Source: Hymenoscyphus infarciens
Taxonomy: Eukaryota > Ascomycota > Leotiomycetes > Helotiales > Helotiaceae
Direction of reading: 5' to 3'
DNA: 36,500 nt
Assembly: GCA_001414345.1 (NCBI GenBank)
Contig: LLCB01000442.1
Coordinates: 1 to 36,500 of the forward strand
Position 1 is the stretch's first letter, and each line of letters opens with the position of its first letter. The translations under genes and the position numbers were made by a program. Below, one piece after another: positions 10,443 to 21,800 of this stretch. The notes under the pieces were generated by a model. That model was not told the DNA's origin and searched no databases. It was given only the letters and a program-made list of their open reading frames with translations.

Positions 10443-12362
10443 TTAAAATAGAGTTAGAGGCGAATTTAGAGTAGAGTCGGAAGTTATTTAGTTAAGAAGT
10501 AACGTTAAAAGTAATAGTACTAACTTAGTTAAGAGCTTACTTTAAGAGCGTACTAATTTATATCTAATTTAAAAAATAAAAAAAGAACTTCTAGCTTAGC
10601 TAGAAGTAAAAAGAGAGTAAAGAATATAAGACTCTTATTAGAGTTAGTAGGGTTTTAAGTAGTTAAAGGTAAAGTTGTTTCTAATTATTAAGTTTTTACT
10701 ATCTAAAGTTTAAGACGATAAAAAGAGTAGTTTCAACTAGTTAAAAGAGTTTATTACTAAATATTAAAAACGCTGTCTAAAGTTTAGAATAATAAAAGAA
10801 GTAGTTCTAGCTAGTTAAATAAAGTTGATACCGAAGTTGTTATATTACCTTATTTCTATTAGAGTACTTAAGGACTTATTTATCTCTCGATTCTAATTCT
10901 ACTTTAGAAGTAGTAGAAGATTCGTTATTAGATTATAAGGAGTTTAGAGAGAGGGTATTTTAGACCGAAGTATATAACTTAGCGTTTTAGTATATCTCTT
11001 TATCTAAAGCTAAAAGATTAGCTACTATTTCGATAAAGTTATAGTTCTATTATCTCTTTTTTAAAGTAGCTGAGTTTTAGAGCTATAGTATAATCTTATT
11101 CTATATTTAAAAGAACTATTCCGATTCTAGTATACCTTTAAGTATAGCTATACTTAAAAAGCGACCTTTGAAATTAGTAAAAGTTTCTCTAGTATCTTCT
11201 TATTCTATTTATAAGAATCTAAAAGCGTTCTAAGCACTCTCTGTTTTATAACTAGTTAAAAAGTAGGTATCTAAAAGAGTAACTATATCTTCTTAATCTT
11301 TAAAAGTAAGGTCTAACTCTAACTTATATTTAAGCTCTAAGTAGTTTCTAGCTAGTCTAGTTATTATACTCTAAATAAGAGCTTTTTAGGTTAGAGAGGA
11401 GTTATAATAGTTAATATTTATAAAGAGTCTATTATAGACTAATATCTTCTATTATTAGTATATAAGTAAATTACTATTATCTAAAGGTTTAATCTTTTTA
11501 GTTATCTTACTTTTTTGTCGAAGTTAGAGAGTATTTGAAAAGGCTTCGATGCTATATTAGATAGAGGAATATTAGAAGGTATTAGAGGTAGCTGCCTATA
11601 GCTAAAAGAGGTATAAATTAGAGCTTAGAAGTAAAAGAGGGTTCGATTAAAGGTTTAAAAGAGAGTTAGATTAGAGAGAGTTTAGAGGAGGGTTTAGAGA
11701 AGAGTTTAAAAGCGAAGTAAGATATTAACTTTAAATTATAAGTTCGCTTACTCTCTTTTCTAGCTTAGCTAGCTAATTCTTTATTTCTTAATTTTCTACT
11801 TCTAAAGCTTATATAACTAACCGTATCTAGTCTATATTTAAGAAGTCTTACTCTTTATTCTTTTAAGATCTTCTAGATCTTAGTATATAGATACTATTTA
11901 GACGGCTTTTAAAAGAGTGTCTTTTAGTAAGAGGAGTAGCTCTAGAAGGGGTTTATTACTCAACGCTATTTAGTAGAACTATCGACATAATATCGAATTA
12001 GAGAGGAGAGGGAGTAAGAGTAGATTTAAAAGCCTTTATAATAACTATAGTATATCAACTTATTTACTAAACCTATATATAGTAGTCTCTATATAGAGAG
12101 GGTTATTAGAAGCCTCTAAAGCACTTAGCGTATCTCTACTTCCTTAACGTATAAAACACGCTTTTTACTAGCTATCTAAAACTAATACTAAACTCTAATA
12201 TTACTAGCTATCTAGGTAGTCTCTGATTACCTAGCTATTTAAGGATATTATTATCCTAGTCTAAATCTAGGCTAAGTTATATTTAAAATAAAAGAAGCGA
12301 TAATAAGCTTAAAAGAGATATTATAAATACTATTACTAGTGAAGTAGAGTTTTTCCTTTTTA

Positions 12363-12675
12363 TATAATAGTATAAAATATACACTATAGAAGAAGAGGTA
12401 TATAGAAGTATGTTCGAGACTAGATAATATATATAAATACTAGGTACTAATATAGAAGAAAAGGAAAAACTATCTCTCTTTTACTCTAGGAGTAGGCTAC
12501 TATATATAAGAGGTTTAGACTAAAAGGTCTAGAACCGACTAACGTTATATGTCGGCTAATATAAAAGCTTAAACCTATATAACCTTCCTAAAATAGATAA
12601 TATAAGATAATAACTATTGAAACCTTATATATAGCAGGTACTCCTAGCTATCTAGGATAATAGTATACTATTATA
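12363..12675. repeat. Right LTR (313 bp)
   Basis: Direct copy of 9735-10047 with the same length. If the element reads on the minus strand this is its 5' LTR. No convincing primer-binding site is visible just inside it, possibly because of RIP. Confidence 0.85.
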
Positions 12676-13262
12676 TATTTAAAACTAATAAGCTTACTTA
12701 TTATTTTATTTTATATTACTTGAAATTTAATAGTTTATTTAATATTTAATAGCTTATTTAATAACTAATAACTTACTCGATTATTAATAGCTTACTTAAT
12801 AATTAATAGCTTTCTTAGTTATTAATAGCTTATTTATACTAGTATTTAAAAGCTAGTAATATTATACTTAGTATTATTATAAATTATATAAAATCTTATA
12901 ATATATAAATATTTTAAGAAAAAGTCTAAAGCTCTATTATTTATCTTACTAAGATTATATAACTAGTAAAGTAATAGAAAACTTTATATCTCTTAAGAAA
13001 TAGTATAGAAAAAAAGTATAGAATATAGAATATTAGCTATTAGTATTATACTAGAGAACCTTTGTAAATTACGAATCTCTTATTAACTCTTTTTAGATAA
13101 TAGAAATTATTTCGCTAAAAATAAAGAAAGCTTTAAATACTATAGAATATAATTTTATAAAGCTATATTAAGTAGATCTTTAATTAGTATCTATGATATA
13201 TTAGTAGATTATAAAAAAACCAAAGATAAATCAGTAGTAAAAAGCTCTTATTAATAAACTAA
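12676..13262. other. AT-rich DNA with a 19-bp tandem repeat
   Basis: RIP-like composition continues to about 13262, where CpA/TpG-containing DNA starts abruptly. Apart from the tandem repeat at 12728-12841 I see nothing. Confidence 0.6.
12728..12841. repeat. 19-bp tandem repeat, six copies
   Basis: Units of TAATAGCTTATTTAATAAC type repeat six times with an exact 19-bp period (6 x 19 = 114 bp). Single-base differences between units are mostly transitions. Confidence 0.85.
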
Positions 13263-14069
13263 TAACCTAGCCCAGGTTTTGACTGTTTAATTGAGTTTTG
13301 ACATCACGTGCACCTTCTATCATTCCATTGGCTACCTAATCTGATAAGGTAGCAGCTTCCTCTGACGTTGTTTGAGAGCGGTGAAAGGACGGTCTCCAGG
13401 CTGTTAAGTGCACCCCCACTCCCTCACTGCACCCACTACACCTACTGCACACCACTGCACACCACTGCAGCTCTACGCACTTATTCAAGCACAACACCAA
13501 CCAATTCCCTCTCGTCTGCTCAACCGGTTCACCTATCGCCCTCCTGCCTCTTGCTCAACCAAACCCTTTGTTCTAGGAATTCCCCCTTTTTCCGTACGTT
13601 TGTCTCCAGCTAGCTGATATCCCTATCGGCATCCTACTGCATCAGACAGCTTACCCACTTTGGTTTAGGAAAACTCACCAGACCCGTGGGACGACGGTCG
13701 GCTGAACTACTACTCCGCTGTCGCTGTCGCTGTCGCTCAACAACGACAAGTCTACAGTAGCTCCAGAATCCCCCTCCACTTTTCCCTTCATCGACTACCT
13801 ACTTTGACAGCTCCCACCTCTCTCGGCTCCCTCCTCCCAGCAAACCTTCGAGCTCTTGCCCTCGGGGAATCGTCAATGGCCTGTGACAACCGTTAGTAGC
13901 TGTGTCTGGCGTGCTGCGTGGGAATTTTCCCCGCTCACCGGGACACGAGATTGGAAATAGCACGGCGACAACAGGACTTGCTTGCTTCTATTCGCAGACG
14001 GGGTTCGCTTCTCCTTTGCTTCCCTCGAGACGAAGCTAGGCATATACTCGCGCCATACAATACTTTACA
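13263..14069 (+). promoter_or_regulatory. Promoter and long 5' leader of the NAD+ carrier gene
   Basis: The 800 bp upstream of the carrier ATG are pyrimidine-rich (CCACT/CTC runs), typical of fungal promoters and leaders. A CACGTG E-box lies at about 13306-13311 and a CGCTGT triplication at about 13717-13740. A candidate six-codon uORF (ATG at 13876, stop at 13894-13896) would precede the main start if transcription begins upstream of it. No TATA box is obvious. Confidence 0.5.
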
Positions 14070-15333
14070 ATGTCGCATGAACGCAGCACGCCATCATCCC
14101 CCGGATCCGAGGACTTTGCATCGGCCCATTCAACTTCGGGCACCAGCTTTGCCAGCTTGCCGCCAGGCATCCCGGATAGCCATGGGCAGATTACGTTGAT
14201 AGAGAGATTTGCGATGGGGAGAGGGGATTCGAGCTTCCGTGCATTGGCCGGAGCGGCGGGAGGATTTACGTCGGGCGTGGTTACTTGCCCATTGGATGTT
14301 ATTAAGACAAAACTACAGGCACAAGGAGGCTTTAGAGCGGCCCAGGGAGCATCGGCTTCTGTAACGACTAGTGCGAGATACAGTGGCATGGTGGGAACAG
14401 CCAGAGTCATCTGGAGAGAAGAAGGACTGAAGGGCATGTACAGAGGATTGGGTCCCATTATACTGGGTTATCTGCCAACATGGGCAGTGTGGTTTACGGT
14501 TTATGGAAAATCGAAAGATTTCTTCTCGCAGCACAACAGTATGATTGGGAACTCCTTTGAGGCATGAGACATCTGGCTGATTTGCAGTAGTAGAAAGCGT
14601 GAACATGATCAATTTTTGTTCATCGATTGTGGCTGGAGCTTCTTCAACAATGGTCACCAATCCGATATGGGTAATCAAAACTCGACTGATGTCGCAAGTT
14701 AGTAGGAAATCTATATCAAACGACGCACGACCGCCATGGCACTATAGATCAACATTCGATGCGGCTAAAAAGATGTACAGAACAGAAGGGGTTCTCTCAT
14801 TTTACTCGGGTCTTACACCAGCACTTTTGGGATTGACCCACGTTGCGGTACAGTTCCCAGTTTATGAAATCTTGAAGAGGAGATTCACAGGCCAAGGAAT
14901 GGGCGAGTCTGTGGAGGGTGAAGACAATCACGTTGTTGGGATTCTGTCAGCAAGTGTACTCAGCAAAATCATGGCCAGTTCTGCAACTTATCCCCATGAA
15001 GTCATACGAACTCGATTACAAACACAACAACGAGCGATGCCTGCAGCTTCTACAGAATATGCTGCATTCCGAGGTGGTCTCGAAGGCGGCGAATACAAAC
15101 CTTCGATGATAGCGAAAGCCACAGCGGTACTGCCACGATACAGAGGGATTGTTACCACTGCCAGGATCATCTTCAAGGAGGAAGGATGGAGGGCTTTTTA
15201 CGCTGGTATGGGGACTAATATGATGCGTGCGGTACCAGCGGCTACCACCACGATGGTTACCTATGAGTATGTGATGAGATATCTCAACCATGCCAAGACG
15301 GAGGGCATCCACAAATGTGAAGTGGATATGTAA
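14070..15333 (+). CDS. YIA6: Mitochondrial NAD+ carrier (Yia6/Ndt type)
   Basis: This is a mitochondrial carrier family (SLC25) protein predicted to import NAD+ across the inner membrane in exchange for nucleotides. There are two exons, 14070-14538 and 14588-15333. The intron (14539-14587, 49 nt, GTATGA...GCAG) removes an in-frame stop and joins in phase 1. The product is 404 aa. Three Solcar repeats carry P-x-[D/E/W]-x-x-[K/R] signatures: PLDVIKTKLQ (about residue 73), PIWVIKTRLM (about 180) and YPHEVIRTRLQ (about 290). The GLGPIILGYLPTWAVWFTVY stretch is closer to pyridine-nucleotide carriers than to FAD/folate carriers (Flx1/SLC25A32), the nearest alternative. The Ser/Thr-rich N-terminus of about 50 residues and the long loop in repeat 3 are typical of filamentous fungi. 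Yeast Yia6 was first proposed to carry pyruvate and was later shown to carry NAD+. The gene is convergent with the 15923-16347 gene. Confidence 0.88.
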
Positions 15334-15922
15334 GGGCTAAGTGGAAAGTACATATGGGGATTGTCTGGTTGTATAGATCTCGAGGAAAGTACCCACTTCT
15401 TTTTGGCCTCGGGGTTTTGACCAAAAGATGGTAGGGAGGCACAAGTGCATTCTGCAAAGTTTTTTTTGTTTTGATTCAGCATCCTATACTGGACACAGCA
15501 AATTGGGGAAGCAGGGCAGCTCAAGTTTTCTAACTGCATTTGGGTTGGGTTGTGGGGTTGTTATGGGAGAATAGTACAGCGTGAATATCTCGGATACCTT
15601 TAAGCCCCGTCTGATTTGGGGGTTTTGTAGCATAGATGGGAGAGGAGCCATTTTTTTTGGCATTCTTTTTCCAATTTTTACAGTTTTTTAAACGTTTTGT
15701 TTACTGAGTCGAGTGCTTATGTTGTGTTTTACTTATTGAAGTGTAATACATAGGTATTGGTATGTATACCAGATTTCCCGGGACCAAAGTTGCACCTTAA
15801 CGCCATGGCTCTCCTATACCTTCCATGCCCATTTCCATGATTAATTCTCAACCCCGATCACACCCCCTCTATGTACACAAATTCCGCCTTCCCATCCTCG
15901 TCCCTTCTCCCCACCAAATGCC
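15334..15922. other. Convergent 3' intergenic region
   Basis: It holds the 3' ends of two convergent genes. T-rich runs at 15458-15470 and about 15650-15690 are plausible 3'-UTR or polyadenylation-region sequence for the carrier gene. No gene is seen. Confidence 0.5.
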
Positions 15923-16347
15923 TCAATTCCGTCCCTTCCCAGCAACTTTCTCCCTAATAGTTCTCTCTGCCTCGGTCTCTCCGCCGCCCTTCCCGCCAAC
16001 ATCCTTCTCCTTTGCTAATCCTACAATTTGCGTCACGGTATTCTGTTCAACAGGAGGCTCTAGTTTTCCGTGTCTACGGAGCGACTCGTTGTGCCAGTTT
16101 ATTTGGCCGCCGTCTGCTTCGCGGTGGGCTTGGGCGTTGCGCTTTGCGGCTTGGATGGAGGTACGTGTGTAGGTGAAGAGGAGGATTGCCATTGTGAAGG
16201 CGGCTATGGGGGCTGTGACTTTCTGGTTCGCTTGTTAGTATATATTTTGGTGATATTTTGGGCCGGTCGTTCATGCGGAGGGGTTGAGGTACGGAGGGGG
16301 AGAATTACTCGGCCTGTGAGGTTGAACTTGGGTTTTGGTTCTGCCAT
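15923..16347 (-). CDS. Small single-pass membrane protein, function unknown
   Basis: Two exons on the minus strand, 16347-16309 and 16222-15923, give 112 aa. The intron (16308-16223, 86 nt, GTAATT...CCAG) has a consensus TACTAAC branch site at about 16234-16240, which strongly supports a real gene. The N-terminus is short and basic/polar (MAEPKPKFNLTGR). A single hydrophobic segment (about residues 14-33, APIAAFTMAILLFTYTRTSI) follows. Then comes a polar, charged tail with an AAKRNAQAHREADGGQINW motif and a Gly/Glu/Lys-rich end. The layout resembles small inner-membrane mitochondrial proteins, but I cannot assign a family. An alternative donor (GTACCT) paired with a downstream AG would alter only a few residues at the junction. 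It is divergent from the ADCK1-type kinase, with 329 bp between the starts. Confidence 0.7.
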
Positions 16348-16676
16348 GATGTTGATTTTGTGCTGGAGTGGTGGAAGTTATTTTACATGGTACTTTTTGG
16401 GTTGTAGTTGGTTCTTGTACAAAGCTTCGAGCTTGAAGCAGAGTGGGCTCATTGATGTGAACATGCGATTTGACAGGGATCATTTCGGCCCTCGACATGC
16501 GAGCCTATGACATCGGTAACTTTTTTAAAAAGTCGCCTCAACACATTTTCATTCACCACGACCCAGACACATCTGCCAACACTAAAGAACGTCCAAATCG
16601 ATCGAAAATGCTATCATAAACCTCCCACGAGTCTGGAAAACATATGCTGTCCTGGAATTGGGGGAAATAAGTCATC
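16348..16676. promoter_or_regulatory. Shared divergent promoter
   Basis: These 329 bp separate the starts of the small membrane protein (-) and the ABC1 kinase (+), so they probably hold both promoters. A short TTTTTTAAAAAGT stretch at 16521-16533 is the only obvious AT element; no factor site is recognisable. Confidence 0.45.
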
Positions 16677-18519
16677 ATGAAGGGGGTCAACCTGGCATCC
16701 GCTTTCGCGCGGTCAAGTCTTGCGCCTTGGACTTGTAGACGATGCACATTGCAGGGAAAGGGACATAAGCCGTTCAGAGGCTATTCTACGGGTGGGAATT
16801 ACACATATGAGAGCGCTTCGAGGCCGAAGAGGAAGGGGAGGGTGCTGATGGCTGCTGCTGGGACGACTGGGCTTGTGGGGGTTACTGCTGTCACGTATCA
16901 GGATCAAGTGAAGCATGGATACCAGGCAATGGAGAGGACGGGGAGAGTGGCCAGTACGCTGGCTCTGTGTATAAATGAGTAGGTTCCGAAGCTGCGAGTC
17001 TTGTGCTTTGGGGGGCAGTGGGACTAATTGTGGCGAATAGTTATCGAGTCACCTTGAACCAGAATGAGAAAACGGACAATGAGGAGGCTCGGAATAGTAC
17101 GTTGAAGGCTTGTCATCAGAGGTGTGCGGATAGGACGCTAAAGGTTTTGGAGAAAAACGGGAGTATATTTATAAAACTTGGGCAACATCTGGTAGGTGGG
17201 AGGAGGATAAAGGAAATGGACACAAGCTAATTGGTTTACAGAGTGCAATGAATTACCTACTTCCTCTCGAGTGGACTACGACTTTTATACCGTTACAAGA
17301 CAAATGCCCCGTTTCGTCTCTGGAATCGATAGAAGCTATGTTTTTGAAGGACACTGGGGGACAGATCTCAGATTACTTTTCGGAGTTCGCACCAGAACCA
17401 ATTGGAGCTGCGTCGTTAGCACAAGTACATCTTGCGACAATCAAGGAGAGTGGTCAGAAGGTTGCGGTGAAGGTTCAACACCCCAATTTGGCTGAATGGG
17501 CGGATTTGGATTTGGCGCTTACTAGGTTTACCTTTTCTACTCTGAAAAAGTGGTTCCCAGAATATGATTTAGAATGGTTGGCTTCCGAGATGGAATACTC
17601 ATTACCTCAAGAGCTGGATTTCGTCCGAGAAGGACAAAATGCTATGAGGGCGAAAGAGTACTTCTCTCACATCCCCGAACTACCTCTTATCATTCCAAAC
17701 GTCCTCTGGTCTAAGAAGCGAATTCTTGTCATGGAAAATGTATCCGGCCACCGACCAGACGACCTCAAATTCCTCGACGACAATGGCATCGATCGAGATG
17801 AAGTCTCCGCGGCTCTAGCCCGTATATTCAACGAAATGATTTTCGGCACCAACGCCCCCCTTCATTGCGATCCTCACGGAGGCAACATTGCAATCCGCAA
17901 AAACAACCAAAGAAGAGGCGCCAATTTTGACGTCATCCTCTACGATCACGGTCTTTACAGGGACATCCCACAAGATCTCCGTCGTTCCTACGCCAAGCTA
18001 TGGCTCGCAGTCATCGACGCCGACGAGCCCCGAATGCGAAAATATGCCAAAGAAGTCGCGGGAATCAACGATGAACAATTTCCCCTCTTCGCATCCGCCA
18101 TCACTGGTCGCGATTTCACAATCGTCAAATCCTCTATCGCTCTTGAACGCTCGGAAGCGGAGAAGAAGAATATCAATGATGCTTTGGGTGAGGGGATGCT
18201 CCAACAACTTGTTCAGATGCTGGGACAGGTTCCTAGGATCATCTTACTTATTCTCAAAACAAATGATCTTACCCGAAGTCTGGATGAGAATTTACACACG
18301 AGACAGGGACCCGTGAGGACGTTTTTGATTTTGGCGAGATATTGTTCACGGACCGTTTTTGAGGAGCAGGTTGAGGAGTTGAGGGCTAGTGGGAGTTTGC
18401 TTTTGCCGAGAAATATGCTTGGGCTTTTGGGGGCTTGGTTGGGGTATTTTAGGGTGGAGGTTAAGTTGGAGATTTTTGAGCTTTGGTTGAGTGCTAAGAG
18501 GGTTGTTGGGGCTGTGTAA
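16677..18519 (+). CDS. MCP2: ABC1/UbiB atypical kinase, ADCK1/Mcp2 (Cqd2) type
   Basis: Mitochondrial UbiB-family kinase-like protein; the yeast homologue Mcp2/Cqd2 acts in coenzyme Q distribution and mitochondrial lipid homeostasis. Three exons, 16677-16978, 17041-17191 and 17242-18519, encode 576 aa. Introns are 62 nt (16979-17040, ACTAAT branch) and 50 nt (17192-17241, GCTAAT branch), and each removes in-frame stops. The N-terminus is Arg/Ser-rich, like a presequence. A hydrophobic segment (LMAAAGTTGLVGVTAV, about residues 58-73) follows. Family motifs in order: KxGQ (FIKLGQHL, about 143-150), Ala-rich loop replacing the P-loop (EPIGAASLAQVH, about 201-212), VAVKVQHP Lys (about 225), ELDF..EGQNA (about 274), HCDPHGGN (about 359) and metal-binding DHG (about 385). 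All key residues are intact. HCDPHGGN and the single-domain length favour ADCK1/Mcp2 over Coq8. Confidence 0.9.
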
Positions 18520-18880
18520 GCGTGGGTAAGGGGTGTACAAAATAGATAGACAAGCATGGGAAGGAACTTTGGATATGCATGTCGTTAGCGCTGGCTGGGT
18601 TTAGAGTTTCATAAGATAGAGAGTTGATGTTTATAGCAGTTTTTAGACTGTATGTACATATGGGACTCTAATAGAGGATTCTGTCATGATTCCGCTTCAG
18701 TCTAACGGTTGCGATAGTAAGGAGGTGAAATGTCGAATTGGGACTCGATGGACTTGAACGAAAATAGAGAGAATCGTCTTCTATTTTCATAGAAGGGGAA
18801 TAATTAACAGATTTATCTTAGCGATTCCGTCCGTCAACTTATAAGCTCAGCCAACTTTACCAACCACTAATAATAGAAGA
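18520..18880. other. 3' flank of the kinase gene
   Basis: Normal-composition DNA that should contain the 3' UTR of the kinase gene. No gene is seen. Composition becomes AT-rich at about 18880. Confidence 0.5.
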
Positions 18881-21800
18881 TGACTAGCAAACATAACATA
18901 ATGAACTTCTTATAGCCAGCGCTTTGTTATGAAACATTAATAGTAAAATACTCAAACTTATCCCCTAGAAGAGAAGTGAAGTTATCTCTTATAAGTATAT
19001 CTTCTTCCGCTCACTATCTAACAGCTACTATATAGAGACAATATTTTCTTCTAAAGAACGATACTTCTTCTTTATTTTATTAAACTTGAGAGGAAAGTTG
19101 TTCTTACGCTGTGAATGAGTTTAGCCTATTTACAGTTATTTATTTCAAGATTATACTCTTCTTCCTTCTCGTAACACTCTACTACTGAAATAAGTTAACA
19201 GATATGTTTGGCATTTTAGTGAAGTGCGAAACGAGAAATTTTTATTTTATCGCGCTTTTATATAAACACCTCCGAGTTTCTCTTTAATAAGAGAAGGAAG
19301 TTACTCTCTCGACCTTATACTCTCGACAATAGCTTCCTAAGATATTACTTCTACTTCTCTACTACTTCAAACTCTAAATTAGCGCTAAAAAAGCTAAAAA
19401 TAAGACGAAGTAAGATACTTAACTACTTAAGACTTTGATATCTTAAAACGTTACTAGCTTTCTACTCGATATTATAGTCTTATAAAGTAATAAGTAATAA
19501 GTTACCAAAGACACTAGAAACACTAGATTCTTATAAATAAGCTCTAAAATAGACTACTCTATCTACGGAAACTTCTTCTACACTTATAAACGTAGAAAGA
19601 ATTCTTATAGAAATAAATAATATTAATACTACTATATTACTATATTATTATCTAAAGAACGATAATTAAAATATATTCTAGTATATCTTTTATTACTACT
19701 ACTTAGACTACTATTTTTAGTACTATCTAAGATATATACTAAACGAGCTAAACGATTACCTCTTATATTATTTAAATAATTAGATAATAACTAAATATAT
19801 ACCGAGCTACTTTAGAAAGGTTACGACATATTTAATAGATTATTTAATACTATCTTAGAGCTAACTAAATAAGCTCTTAATTGAAGAACTATAAGATTAT
19901 AAGATAGTTAGAAGTGAAGTTTCTAGAAGAAGTAAACGGAATAGAGAGTATAGTTAAGATATAATATAGAAGAGTAACTTAGATAAGAGTGTAATAGCAC
20001 GCTATCCTGAATTACTAGTATTCGTAAAACTACTAATACCTCTAATACTCTAAAGCTAAGATTATAATTAACTTAATACTTATATAATCGAAGGTACTAA
20101 AGAGATTAAGATTCGGATATTATATATTTAATTTCAAGGCCTTTATTATTTAGTATTAGCTATATTAGGTAGAGCTTAGTTATTATTATTATTAAGACTT
20201 AGTAGTTTCTAACCTTCTATATATAGATGTTTATACTTGGTATAGAAGAGAGATAGTTTTTCCTTTTCTTCTATATTAGAGCCTAGTATTTACGTATATT
20301 TATAATAGTAAAGCAGGAATAGAGTAGAGAAGTAGTATATTCGTAGCTATTAACGCGAAAACTAAAGATAAAGAGCGAAGATAGCTCTAAACGATGCTAA
20401 TATATAGGATTCTGCCAGGCGGTGAGGAGTCACGTGACAGGTCTGAAACTAGAACTAGACTATTATAATTTTATTCTATCTTAAACGCACTTCTATATAC
20501 CTCTTTAGTAGTAGTATATATTTCGTGCTATTATAAAGAGTTAGATGTTTCTTTATATTAACTTAACGTATTTAAGATAATTCTTAAACTAAAATTATTA
20601 TAGAAGCTATATTATAATAAGCTTAGAAGATAGAGAAATAGAGATTATATTTTATCTTATATATAAAGCTTACTAAAAATTCGTGTTTTTATAGATCTTT
20701 ATAATATCTAAATTTAATAAGATTTAATTACTTAGTATTAAAAGATAAGAGGTTTAAAGTATTTAAGCGATTTAGAAGTAAATTATAAAGAATAGAGATC
20801 TAGAATAATATATTAAAATCTGCTTATTTTTCAAAATATATAATATCTTCTACTATTCTATTAAGAACGCTATTATTACTTAGTAGATAATAGATAGAGA
20901 TATATAACTACTATATTAAATAATAGTAAAATATAATAAAATATAATATCTATTAGTTATTAGATTAGCTAAGTCTATCTAGATAACTACTAGCTTTTAC
21001 TATAAATTATATAGTATTCTAATTCTATATTATAAATAGTAAATCTTAGATTATAGCTCTAGATAAGTATTTAAAGAAAAGAAAAGAGAGGTTCGCTATT
21101 CTTATTTCTTCGTAATTCTCTTATATATAGTAATCTATATTATCTTTCTCTACTAAATATACTATCTTTATTAAGCTTAACTTTTACTATAGGAAAAGAT
21201 AATAGATAGTTTAAGTGAAATATTAGTTATTACTTCTTTTATAAATAACCTTTCTCTAATTCTTACTCTCGCGCTCTTTCTTCTTTTCTTATATATCGTA
21301 TTCTTATCTTATTTCTATTATATTCGAACTTACTCTTACTATTATACTTATAATAACTAGATAGTTCTATATATAAAAGAGACTAAGAAGAGAAGCTAGC
21401 TACGTTATATTAATTTAAGCGAGAAAGTAAATAATATTCTATACTTTATTACTATTTTCTTCTTCTTTTATTTTCTCTTTTAAATCTTATATAAATAGAG
21501 ATTAGATAGTTATAAGAAAGAGTATAAGAAGATAAAAGTAAAAGAAAAAAGTTATTATTAAAAGTACTAGTAAGATATTTTTCAGCTTTAGAAGAGCTTT
21601 CTGAAAAAGAAAGCGCGGAAGTTCGTAGCTTATAAGAGGAATTAGCTGAAATAATAGATATCTTCGATAAAAGAACTTTTAAGAGAAGTGAAATACGCTC
21701 GAGAAAAGGAAAGTGTAAATGCTAAAGATTATTATATAGATTAAGCTGTCGTAGTTAGACTTAATAGATTTTCTTATTATAAATTTCTAATCTCTTTTAA

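Larger units (their letters stand above)
9735..12675 (-). mobile_element. LTR retrotransposon, 2.94 kb, RIP-degraded
   Basis: Two direct repeats of equal length (313 bp; 9735-10047 and 12363-12675) bound the element. They start TATAATAG and end CTATTATA, which fits canonical TG...CA ends after CpA/TpG to TpA mutation. The flanking 5-mers are TGTTT (9730-9734) and TATTT (12676-12680), a 5-bp target duplication differing by one RIP-type change. A pyrimidine-rich run just inside the left LTR (about 10048-10058) would be a polypurine tract on the minus strand, so the element probably reads right to left. The interior (2.3 kb) is too short for full gag-pol and no frame is intact. It is therefore a truncated or non-autonomous copy; Copia versus Gypsy cannot be decided. 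Confidence 0.8.

Noticed and set aside
16070..16510. A 146-codon plus-strand frame.
   Set aside because: It is antisense to the two-exon minus-strand gene, which has a consensus TACTAAC branch site and better composition.
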